The notes under the pieces are model-generated. The model was not told the origin of the DNA and did no database searches. It saw only the letters and a program-made list of their open reading frames with translations. Below are positions 24,216 through 31,023 of a stretch of 46,221 bases of DNA, in pieces. Source of the stretch: an uncultured Acetatifactor sp. (GTDB lineage Bacteria > Bacillota > Clostridia > Lachnospirales > Lachnospiraceae); NCBI GenBank assembly GCA_910579755.1, contig CAJTVB010000028.1, forward strand, positions 1 to 46,221, given 5' to 3'. Each line of letters starts with the position of its first letter. Position 1 is the first letter of the stretch. Position numbers and translations under genes: made by a program.

Positions 24216-25108
24216 CAGACTATGTAGTGAGGGCTGTTGCTGCGGATACCCAGGTCAGGGCATTTGCCTGTACTGCCAGGGAATTGGTGGAAAGCGCCAG
24301 AAGGGCTCATAATACAAGTCCGGTGGTGACGGCGGCGCTGGGCCGGCTTTTGAGCGCCGGGGCAATGATGGGATGCATGCTGAAAGGAGAGAAGGATATC
24401 CTGACGCTGCAGATCAAGGGAGACGGACCTATGCAGGGAGCCACCGTGACAGCAGATTCCCGGGGAAATGTAAAAGGATATGCTGTTATCCCGGATGTTA
24501 TATTACCTGCAAACCAGCTGGGAAAGCTGGACGTGGCAGGCGCAGTGGGACGCGGCAGCCTGAGCGTTATCAAAGATATGGGATTAAAGGAGCCTTATGT
24601 GGGGCAGACTTTATTACAGACCGGCGAAATTGCGGAAGATCTGACATATTATTTTGCTGCGTCAGAGCAGGTGCCGTCCTCGGTGGGGCTGGGGGTGCTC
24701 ATGGAGAAGGACAATACCGTGAGACAGGCGGGTGGCTTTATCATACAGCTGATGCCCTTTGCAGACACGGCGGTGATTGACAGGCTGGAACAGAATCTGG
24801 GAAGAATCGCTTCCGTTACCTCTATGCTGGATCAGGGAATGTCTCCGGAAGAAATGCTGGGGACTGTACTGGAGGGCTTGTCTCCCGAGATTACGCAAAG
24901 AACTCCGGCGGCTTTTACCTGCAGCTGCAGTAAAAAAAGAATTGAGAAGGTTCTGGTCAGCCTGGGAGAGAAAGAGCTTTGCGATATGATAGAGGACGGG
25001 CAGGAGATCGAAGTGAACTGTCAGTTTTGCGGAAAGAATTATCGATTTACTGTGGAGGAGCTGCAGGCCCTGTATCATAGTGTAAAGCAGGGCAGGGCGT
25101 CATCCTGA
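24212..25108 (+). CDS. hslO: Redox-regulated chaperone Hsp33
   Basis: 298 residues. The ATG at 24212 overlaps the methyltransferase stop and has AGGG 6 bases upstream; a longer frame from 24188 is not needed. The protein matches Hsp33 over its length: start 'DYVVRAVAADTQVRAFAC', 'PVVTAALGRLLSAGAMMG', 'LQIKGDGPMQG', and the C-terminal zinc site 'CSCS' followed by 'NCQFCGKNY' (CxC and CxxC). On oxidation the cysteines release zinc, the C-terminal half unfolds and the chaperone binds unfolding proteins in the cytoplasm. It ends the popT-methyltransferase-hslO unit; a repeat-bearing gap separates it from nadE. Confidence 0.95.
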   Translation: MTDYVVRAVAADTQVRAFACTARELVESARRAHNTSPVVTAALGRLLSAGAMMGCMLKGEKDILTLQIKGDGPMQGATVTADSRGNVKGYAVIPDVILPANQLGKLDVAGAVGRGSLSVIKDMGLKEPYVGQTLLQTGEIAEDLTYYFAASEQVPSSVGLGVLMEKDNTVRQAGGFIIQLMPFADTAVIDRLEQNLGRIASVTSMLDQGMSPEEMLGTVLEGLSPEITQRTPAAFTCSCSKKRIEKVLVSLGEKELCDMIEDGQEIEVNCQFCGKNYRFTVEELQALYHSVKQGRASS

Positions 25109-25151
25109 TTAATTGCTCTGGGAAAATTGAGGACAGTTAAAAGGAGCCTCA

Positions 25152-25263
25152 GAGGAAACAAGGTTTAGAGGAGATTGGGTTTAGAGGAAGCAAGGTTCAG
25201 AGGAGATTGGGCTTAGAGGAAGCAAGGTTCAGCGGAAACCAGACTTATAGGAAAAGAGGTTTG
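25152..25263 (+). repeat. Seven 16 bp tandem units of Shine-Dalgarno type before nadE
   Basis: Units start at 25152, 25168, 25184, 25200, 25216, 25232 and 25248. Typical units are GAGGAAGCAAGGTTCA and GAGGAGATTGGGCTTA; they alternate, so the array also has a 32 bp period. Each unit holds GAGG(A). The last, diverged unit provides AAGAGG, the ribosome site of nadE. There are no spacers, so it is not CRISPR, and 16 is not a multiple of 3. Confidence 0.85.
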
Positions 25264-25265
25264 AA

Positions 25266-27176
25266 TTGGAACAGGGATTTATCAAGGTAGCGGCGGCAAC
25301 ACCCAGGATCAAAGTGGGCGATGTGGTCTATAATGCTCAAGCGATTTGTCAGGAAATGGAAGAGGCCTGTGAAAGAGGGGCAAAGATTGTGGTTTTTCCG
25401 GAGCTGTGTCTCACAGGATATACCTGCGGAGAACTGTTTTTGCAACAGCTTTTGCTGGAGGAGGCGTCAGCCCGGCTTTTGGATATTGCTTATACCACAA
25501 AAGGCAAAGATGCTCTGATCATGGTTGGGCTTCCCGTGGAGAGAAAGGGAAAGCTCTATAATGCGGCCGCAGTGCTGAACAATGGCGAGATCCTGGGAAT
25601 GATACCTAAAGCAAATATTCCCTCCTATGCGGAGTTTTATGAGGGGCGCCATTTTTCCCAAGGTAACAGGAAGCCTGAGATGTTTGAGTTTGGCGGGAAA
25701 AAGATTCCTTTTGGTACAAATATTCTGTTTTCCTGTACAAATGTTCCAGGACTCGCTGCAGGTTGTGAAATCTGTGAGGATCTGTGGGTGGCAAATCCGC
25801 CTGGGACCAGTCACGCGCTAAAGGGTGCCACGGTCATTGCCAATCTGTCTGCCTCCAGCGAGACTGTGGGGAAGGACGAATACAGAGAGCTGCTGGTAAA
25901 ATCAGCCAGCGCCAGACTTCTCTGCGGCTATATATACGCTTCTGCCGGAGAGGGAGAGTCCACTCAGGATCTGGTTTTCGGCGGTCATGATCTGATCGCG
26001 GAAAATGGAATTATTCTGGCGCAGCAAAAGCGATTTGCAGGCGGAATTGTTTATGGAGATCTGGATGTGCAGAAAATATTATATGAGCGTCGAAGAATGG
26101 GAACCTTTGGCGGGGAACCGGAAGATGATTATACGGTGGTTCCGTTTCAGCTGGATGTGACACAGACAAAGCTGGATCGAACTTTTGGTCCCATGCCCTT
26201 TGTGCCCGGTGATGAAGAGATGCGCAGACAGCGCTGTGAGGAGATTCTTTCTATTCAGGCTTACGGACTAAAAAAGAGATATGAGCATACGCAGCTTTCC
26301 AAAGCAGTACTGGGAGTTTCCGGAGGGTTGGATTCCACTCTGGCTTTATTGGTAACCGTTCGAACCTTTGACCTGCTGGGACTTGACAGGAAAGGAATCA
26401 TTGCCGTAACGTTGCCCTGTTATGGTACTACAGGCAGAACTTATGAAAATGCATGCAGGCTGGCAGAGACGCTGGGCGTGTCTTTGGAAGAGGTGGATAT
26501 TAAAGAAGCGGTATCTGTGCATTTTCGGGATATTGGACAGAACCCTGAAAACCATAATGTGACCTATGAAAACAGCCAGGCCAGAGAGCGGACACAGGTG
26601 CTTATGGATCTTGCAAACAGAGTGAACGGTCTGGTGATCGGAACCGGTGATATGTCGGAGCTGGCGTTGGGGTGGGCTACCTACAACGGCGACCATATGT
26701 CTATGTATGGTGTAAATTCCGGAGTACCCAAAACGCTGGTACGCCATCTGGTACAGTATTATTCTGATATTTGTGGGCTCAGAGAGCTTTCAGAAGTGCT
26801 TCAGGATGTGCTGGACACCCCGGTCAGCCCGGAATTGCTGCCTCCGGTGAATGGAATGATCGCACAAAAAACGGAAGATCTGGTAGGTCCTTATGAGCTT
26901 CACGACTTTTTTTTATATTATATGTTCCGATGCGGTTTTCCTCCGGCGAAGGTGTACCGAATCGCAAAGCTGGCATTTAAAGGCTTGTATGATCCGGAGG
27001 CAATTCTAAAATGGCTGAAGAATTTTTACAAAAGATTTTTCAGCCAGCAGTTCAAGCGTTCATGCCTTCCGGACGGTCCCAAGGTGGGAAGCGTGGCGCT
27101 GTCTCCCAGGGGGGATCTGCGAATGCCCTCCGATGCCAGTGCGAGGCTTTGGCTGGAACAGCTGGAAGGACTGTAA
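25266..27176 (+). CDS. nadE: Glutamine-dependent NAD+ synthetase
   Basis: 636 residues from a TTG at 25266, 6 bases after AGAGG; no ATG fits the family start 'FIKVAAATPRIKVGDV'. The N-terminal nitrilase-type glutaminase shows Glu-46 in 'VVFPELCLTGY', the Lys in 'GMIPKANIPSYAEFYE' and Cys in 'LAAGCEICEDLW'. The C-terminal synthetase has the PP-loop 'GVSGGLDSTLAL' (near 350) and 'GTGDMSELALGWATYNGDH'. It makes NAD+ from deamido-NAD+ with ATP, using ammonia channelled from glutamine. Length fits the clostridial type. The start region is preceded by an unusual tandem array of ribosome-site-like repeats, and the gene ends before a hairpin at 27184. Confidence 0.95.
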   Translation: MEQGFIKVAAATPRIKVGDVVYNAQAICQEMEEACERGAKIVVFPELCLTGYTCGELFLQQLLLEEASARLLDIAYTTKGKDALIMVGLPVERKGKLYNAAAVLNNGEILGMIPKANIPSYAEFYEGRHFSQGNRKPEMFEFGGKKIPFGTNILFSCTNVPGLAAGCEICEDLWVANPPGTSHALKGATVIANLSASSETVGKDEYRELLVKSASARLLCGYIYASAGEGESTQDLVFGGHDLIAENGIILAQQKRFAGGIVYGDLDVQKILYERRRMGTFGGEPEDDYTVVPFQLDVTQTKLDRTFGPMPFVPGDEEMRRQRCEEILSIQAYGLKKRYEHTQLSKAVLGVSGGLDSTLALLVTVRTFDLLGLDRKGIIAVTLPCYGTTGRTYENACRLAETLGVSLEEVDIKEAVSVHFRDIGQNPENHNVTYENSQARERTQVLMDLANRVNGLVIGTGDMSELALGWATYNGDHMSMYGVNSGVPKTLVRHLVQYYSDICGLRELSEVLQDVLDTPVSPELLPPVNGMIAQKTEDLVGPYELHDFFLYYMFRCGFPPAKVYRIAKLAFKGLYDPEAILKWLKNFYKRFFSQQFKRSCLPDGPKVGSVALSPRGDLRMPSDASARLWLEQLEGL

Positions 27177-27183
27177 TTGACGG

Positions 27184-27214
27184 CCCGGCATATCACAGAC
27201 GGCGATATGCCGGG
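27184..27214. terminator. Hairpin between convergent nadE and the minus-strand gene
   Basis: CCCGGCATATC (27184-27194) and GATATGCCGGG (27204-27214) form a perfect 11 bp stem with a 9-base loop. No T tract follows, but the place between two convergent genes suits a shared terminator. Confidence 0.55.
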
Positions 27215-27233
27215 GCTGCATGAAGCATACAGC

Positions 27234-27704
27234 TCATTGGTTAGACGAGGAGCCCATCGCCTTGTTCAATGAATTTTGAATGGCCTCCAGAAGTACCAGG
27301 GAGGTATATTTACTTTCAACTGGGTAGGTGATTCCTTCCAGGGTCTGCAGTTCGTATACCTGGCTGCAAATGGAATCGAAGGCAGGCTCCAGCAGAGGGT
27401 ACATGGTGGTTACGGCATCATTCAGATTTACCATGCGGATGGAGGTTATGGAGTCTTTATCCACAATGACTTCTACATCAATGGATTGGTTTCCCAGAAC
27501 CAGCTCGGTGGTGTAGATGCCGGGTATGTAGATGGAATCGCTTCCTGCGGCGGTATCCTGATTGGAAGGCGCAGGATTTTCCTCTTTGTCAGGCAGGAAC
27601 ATCATGGCCAGCAGGACAATAAACAGGATGCCCAAAAGGGCAAAGATTCCGGTATAAATCAGCTCCTTCATGTGAAGTACGACTATTTTTGTTTTTGCAC
27701 TCAT
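27234..27704 (-). CDS. Membrane-anchored protein with FMN-binding-like region, not firmly recognised
   Basis: 156 residues, ATG at 27704 with GGGG 8 bases upstream on the minus strand. A first membrane span lies at about residues 15-37 ('LIYTGIFALLGILFIVLLAMM'-like), then a short linker with Pro/Asn/Ser ('KEENPAPSNQDTAAG') and a compact extracytoplasmic domain: 'GIYTTELVLGNQSIDVEVIVD', 'SITSIRMVNL', 'SKYTSLVLLEAIQNSLNKA'. The beta pattern and closing helix recall FMN-bind-type domains such as those of the Rnf/Nqr family, but no flavin-linking motif is obvious. Commonly such proteins are left hypothetical in Lachnospiraceae. It stands alone, divergent from dapF. Confidence 0.6.
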   Translation of the reverse strand: MSAKTKIVVLHMKELIYTGIFALLGILFIVLLAMMFLPDKEENPAPSNQDTAAGSDSIYIPGIYTTELVLGNQSIDVEVIVDKDSITSIRMVNLNDAVTTMYPLLEPAFDSICSQVYELQTLEGITYPVESKYTSLVLLEAIQNSLNKAMGSSSNQ

Positions 27705-27755
27705 TTATAATTCCCCTTGTTCTTTTCCGGACGCTTTTCTTTATAATAATTATGT

Positions 27756-27770
27756 TTCCGCGCCGCGGAA
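27756..27770. promoter_or_regulatory. 15-base palindrome in the divergent gap before dapF
   Basis: TTCCGCG, one base, CGCGGAA: a perfect GC-rich dyad in the 330-base gap between the minus-strand gene and dapF. TATAAT occurs just upstream (27742-27747). It could be an operator or a small terminator; the rest of the gap is filled by the 39 bp repeats. Confidence 0.35.
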
Positions 27771-27858
27771 TATTCACATCCGAATGTTTTTGCGTAAGAA
27801 CCTTATAAAAGGGGGCCGGGGTGTGAACAAAAGGTACGGGAGAAAATGTGGTCGAAGT

Positions 27859-27975
27859 GCATGAGAGGAAGGTATAGGTGGAAAGCATAGGCAAAAGGCA
27901 TGAGAGGAAGGTATGGGTGGAAAGCATAGGCAAAAGACATGAGAGGAAGGTATGGGGGGAAAGCATAGGCAAAAA
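27859..27975. repeat. Three 39 bp tandem repeats before dapF
   Basis: Units at 27859-27897, 27898-27936 and 27937-27975 differ at only a few positions, followed by a decayed partial copy to about 28000. Each begins GCATGAGAGGAAGGTATG or close and ends AAAGCATAGGCAAAAG. Each thus holds a GAGAGG block resembling the true dapF ribosome site (GAGAGG at 28023-28028). The reverse strand is open and would encode a Cys/Phe/Pro-rich repeat peptide, which looks accidental. Confidence 0.85.
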
Positions 27976-28034
27976 GCATGTACGGAAAGTATAAATAAAA
28001 AGCCGTAAAGAAGGATCTGGAAGAGAGGTATGGC

Positions 28035-28892
28035 ATGAAGTTTACAAAAATGCAGGGCTGTGGAAATGATTACATATACATCAATGGATTTACGGAGCAT
28101 ATTCCTTTAGAAGAAAAGCCGGAGCTGGTAAGAAAATGGAGCGACAGGCATTTTGGCATTGGCGGTGACGGGGTGATTTTTATTAATCCTTCTCAGGAAG
28201 CTGACTTTGAGATGGAAATGTACAATGCGGACGGTACCAGGGCAGAGATGTGCGGAAACGGGATTCGCTGTGTGGGAAAATTCGTGTATGATAAGGGGCT
28301 GACGGATTCGGAGCATATTACGGTGATCAGCGCAGGAAAGATAAAATATCTGGATCTGGTGGTGGAAAAGAATGAAGGGGATTGCTGCGGCAGGGGACAT
28401 GTTACCGGTGTGCGTGTCAACATGGGCAGTCCTGTGTTGGAGCCTGAGCAGATTCCTGTGAAAGCTTCAAAGCATCAGGTAGTGGATGAACCTATTTGGG
28501 CGGCGGGAAAGGAGTACCGTATGACCTGCGTATCTATGGGCAATCCACATGCGGTAATTTTTACGGAGGGAGTAGCAAAGCTGCCGCTGGAACAGATAGG
28601 CCCCTTTTTTGAAAAGCATGAAAGCTTTCCCAGGCGGACTAATACGGAATTTGTGGAAATTATAGATAAAAAAACTGTATTTATGAGAGTGTGGGAGCGG
28701 GGTAGCGGAGAAACACTGGCCTGCGGGACGGGTTGCTGCGCCGTGGCTGTGGCAGGTGTATTGAACGGTCTGACGGAGCCTGAGATAACGGTAAAGCTAC
28801 TGGGAGGCGAGCTTCTGATCCGATGGGACAGAAAGGAAAATCTGGTCTATATGACGGGTCCTGCTGTTACGGTTTTCGAGGGAGAAGTGTGA
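28035..28892 (+). CDS. dapF: Diaminopimelate epimerase
   Basis: 285 residues, ATG 6 bases after GAGAGG. The start 'MKFTKMQGCGNDYIYING' and the two catalytic cysteines are clear: one in 'MCGNGIRCVGKF' and one in 'LACGTGCCAVAVAGV'. The enzyme interconverts LL- and meso-diaminopimelate, giving the meso form for peptidoglycan cross-links and lysine. It is followed by dapL, so the last two steps of the DapL variant of the DAP route are adjacent, though in reversed order. The two are separated by 102 bases, which contain a weak hairpin (AGAGGG/CCCTCT) at about 28932-28954. Upstream lies an array of 39 bp repeats. Confidence 0.96.
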   Translation: MKFTKMQGCGNDYIYINGFTEHIPLEEKPELVRKWSDRHFGIGGDGVIFINPSQEADFEMEMYNADGTRAEMCGNGIRCVGKFVYDKGLTDSEHITVISAGKIKYLDLVVEKNEGDCCGRGHVTGVRVNMGSPVLEPEQIPVKASKHQVVDEPIWAAGKEYRMTCVSMGNPHAVIFTEGVAKLPLEQIGPFFEKHESFPRRTNTEFVEIIDKKTVFMRVWERGSGETLACGTGCCAVAVAGVLNGLTEPEITVKLLGGELLIRWDRKENLVYMTGPAVTVFEGEV

Positions 28893-28994
28893 AGTTTGGA
28901 CGTAAATTTCCAAATCTTGAATGGAGGCTCAAGAGGGTGTGTAAATACCCCTCTGTAAGCGGAACGCAAAAGCAACTTGAAAAGGAGAAGCGCT

Positions 28995-30209
28995 ATGTTC
29001 AGTGTCAATGAAAATTATGGGAAGCTGCCGGGAAGCTACTTGTTTTCCACTGTTGGAAAAAAGATTGGAGATTACAGTAAGGCGAATCCGGACAAAAGAA
29101 TTGTTCGTCTTGGTATCGGCGATGTAACCCAGCCTCTGGCGCCGGCTATTATAGAAGCATTGCATCATGCGGTGGATGAAATGGGGAAGGCGGAAACCTT
29201 CCGCGGATATGCGCCGGATCAGGGATACGAATTTTTGAGAAGTGTTATTGCCGAGAATGACTATAAAAACAGGGGATGTCATATTGAGGCAGATGAGATT
29301 TTTATTTCGGATGGAGCCAAAAGTGACTCGGGCAATATTCAGGAGATTTTCAGTCAGGACAGCAGGATAGCGGTTTGTGATCCTGTGTATCCGGTGTATG
29401 TGGATTCCAATGCAATGGCCGGCAGGGCAGGGAGCTTTTGCAGGGAGAGCGAAACCTGGAGTAACGTGATCTATATGCCCTGCACGGAAGCAAATGGTTT
29501 TGTGCCGGAGCTGCCCAAGGAACACCCCGATCTGATCTACCTGTGTTTTCCCAATAATCCCACCGGCGCTGCCATCAGCAGAGATCGCCTGCAGGAATGG
29601 GTTGATTATGCAAACAGGACGGGTGCGGTCATTATTTATGACGCGGCTTATGAGGCATATATTTCTCAGGAGGATGTGCCCCATAGTATCTATGAGTGCC
29701 GGGGGGCCAGGACCTGTGCCATCGAACTGCGGTCCTTTTCCAAGAATGCAGGTTTTACAGGGCTTCGTCTGGGCTTTACAGTAGTACCAAAGGATTTGCT
29801 GTGTGGTGAAGTGAGCCTGCGCGGGCTGTGGGCCAGACGTCACGGCACAAAGTATAATGGTGCTCCTTATATCGTTCAAAGGGCTGGGGAGGCAGCTTAT
29901 TCTTCTGCGGGGAAGGAACAGTTGAGGGAGCAGGTGGCATACTATATGAGAAATGCTGCCTATATTCGCAACGGCCTGGAGGAGGCAGGATACCAGGCAT
30001 ACGGCGGGGTCAATGCGCCTTATGTCTGGATGAAGACACCCGGAAACATGACCAGCTGGGAATTCTTTGACTATCTGCTGGAAAATGCAGGTGTGGCGGG
30101 AACGCCCGGATCCGGTTTTGGCCCCGGGGGCGAAGGGTATTTCCGGCTGACTGCTTTTGGATCTTATGAGAATACCAGAGAGGCTGTGGATAGAATCAGG
30201 AGGCTGTGA
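28995..30209 (+). CDS. dapL: LL-diaminopimelate aminotransferase
   Basis: 404 residues. The ATG at 28995 has AAGGAG 7 bases upstream; a longer frame from 28977 has none. It fits DapL end to end: 'NENYGKLPGSYLFSTVGKK', 'RIVRLGIGDVTQPLAPAI', 'FISDGAKSDSGNIQ', 'CFPNNPTGAAISRD', 'IIYDAAYEAYIS' and the PLP lysine in 'RSFSKNAGFTGLRLGFTVVP'. It converts tetrahydrodipicolinate directly to LL-DAP using glutamate, bypassing the succinylase or acetylase steps. It pairs functionally with dapF just upstream. A small hairpin follows the stop. Confidence 0.96.
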   Translation: MFSVNENYGKLPGSYLFSTVGKKIGDYSKANPDKRIVRLGIGDVTQPLAPAIIEALHHAVDEMGKAETFRGYAPDQGYEFLRSVIAENDYKNRGCHIEADEIFISDGAKSDSGNIQEIFSQDSRIAVCDPVYPVYVDSNAMAGRAGSFCRESETWSNVIYMPCTEANGFVPELPKEHPDLIYLCFPNNPTGAAISRDRLQEWVDYANRTGAVIIYDAAYEAYISQEDVPHSIYECRGARTCAIELRSFSKNAGFTGLRLGFTVVPKDLLCGEVSLRGLWARRHGTKYNGAPYIVQRAGEAAYSSAGKEQLREQVAYYMRNAAYIRNGLEEAGYQAYGGVNAPYVWMKTPGNMTSWEFFDYLLENAGVAGTPGSGFGPGGEGYFRLTAFGSYENTREAVDRIRRL

Positions 30210-30221
30210 TTTTAGGGAAGC

Positions 30222-30250
30222 ATGTTTAAGAAAAACATAAGTTTTATTTT
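30222..30250 (+). terminator. Weak terminator after dapL
   Basis: ATGTTT (30222-30227) pairs with AAACAT (30233-30238) over a 5-base loop, and a T-rich run (AAGTTTTATTTT) follows. The stem is short and AT-rich, so efficiency may be low. Confidence 0.45.
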
Positions 30251-30410
30251 ATATTCTGCTCACATGCCGTTCACATTTTTTCCGTATTCTGGAAGAGGCT
30301 GCTTTGAATATCTTCCTTAGCTGCAAGGATAGGAGCAAAGAGATTCCAAGAAGCAATGGAAAAAGAAAAGAAGGATTGTTCCCGTTGAGGAAATGTCAGG
30401 GACAGAGATC

Positions 30411-31007
30411 ATGACTAACGAACAGTACTACGAATTAATTAAGCCTTATGAGGATGTCAGCCGGGTAATGCTGACAAAGCTGGAAATATTGAATCACAGC
30501 ATATACAATAGAGATAACGGGAAACCGATCCATCATATTCAGAATCGCATTAAGATGAAGAAAAGCATAGAGGATAAACTGGAACGTCTGGAGATGACAG
30601 ACAGCGTTATGAACGCTAAGGATCATTTGATGGATATTGCTGGTATTCGGGTGATTTGTTTTTTTCCCGAGGAAATATATGATCTGGTGGACTGCCTGAA
30701 AAGACAAGCCGATTTGATTGTGATCAAGGAAAAGGATTATATTAAGACACCGAAACAAAGCGGATATCGTAGCTTCCATATTGTGTTCGGTGTTCCGATC
30801 CATTGCTTGGACGCCATGGAGTACTTTCCGGTGGAAATACAGTTTCGTACCTTATCTATGGATTTTTGGGCAAGCATGGAGCATCGGATCTGTTATAAAA
30901 AGGAGTATGATAATAAGGATGAGGTCAGCCGGGAAATGCAGCAGTATGCCATGGCGCTGGAATTAATCGAAAGCCGTTTTGCGGCAAGGCTTCATGAAGA
31001 AAGGTGA
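30411..31007 (+). CDS. Small alarmone synthetase, RelA/SpoT domain (RelQ/YjbM type)
   Basis: 198 residues from the ATG at 30411, 8 bases after AGGGA; an ATG at 30393 (204 residues) is possible but its GAGG abuts too closely. The single RelA_SpoT domain shows 'NAKDHLMDIAGIRVICFF', 'KEKDYIKTPKQSGYRSFHIV' and 'VEIQFRTLSMDFWASMEHRI', the ATP- and GTP-binding motifs of (p)ppGpp synthetases. There is no hydrolase, TGS or ACT domain, so it is synthesis-only. It would make (p)ppGpp or pGpp from ATP and GTP/GDP/GMP in the cytoplasm under stress. The stop lies 16 bases before the chosen start of the TPR protein, whose longer start options overlap it, so coupled expression is likely. Confidence 0.9.
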   Translation: MTNEQYYELIKPYEDVSRVMLTKLEILNHSIYNRDNGKPIHHIQNRIKMKKSIEDKLERLEMTDSVMNAKDHLMDIAGIRVICFFPEEIYDLVDCLKRQADLIVIKEKDYIKTPKQSGYRSFHIVFGVPIHCLDAMEYFPVEIQFRTLSMDFWASMEHRICYKKEYDNKDEVSREMQQYAMALELIESRFAARLHEER

Positions 31008-31023
31008 GTGCGGCGAAAGGGGA

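Noticed and set aside
25152..25263. CRISPR array at the nadE repeats
   Set aside because: Units of 16 bp follow each other without unique spacers.
27774..28100. Minus-strand frame encoding a Cys/Phe/Pro repeat protein
   Set aside because: It is open only because the 39 bp repeat is a multiple of 3; no ribosome site, and it overlaps the dapF start.
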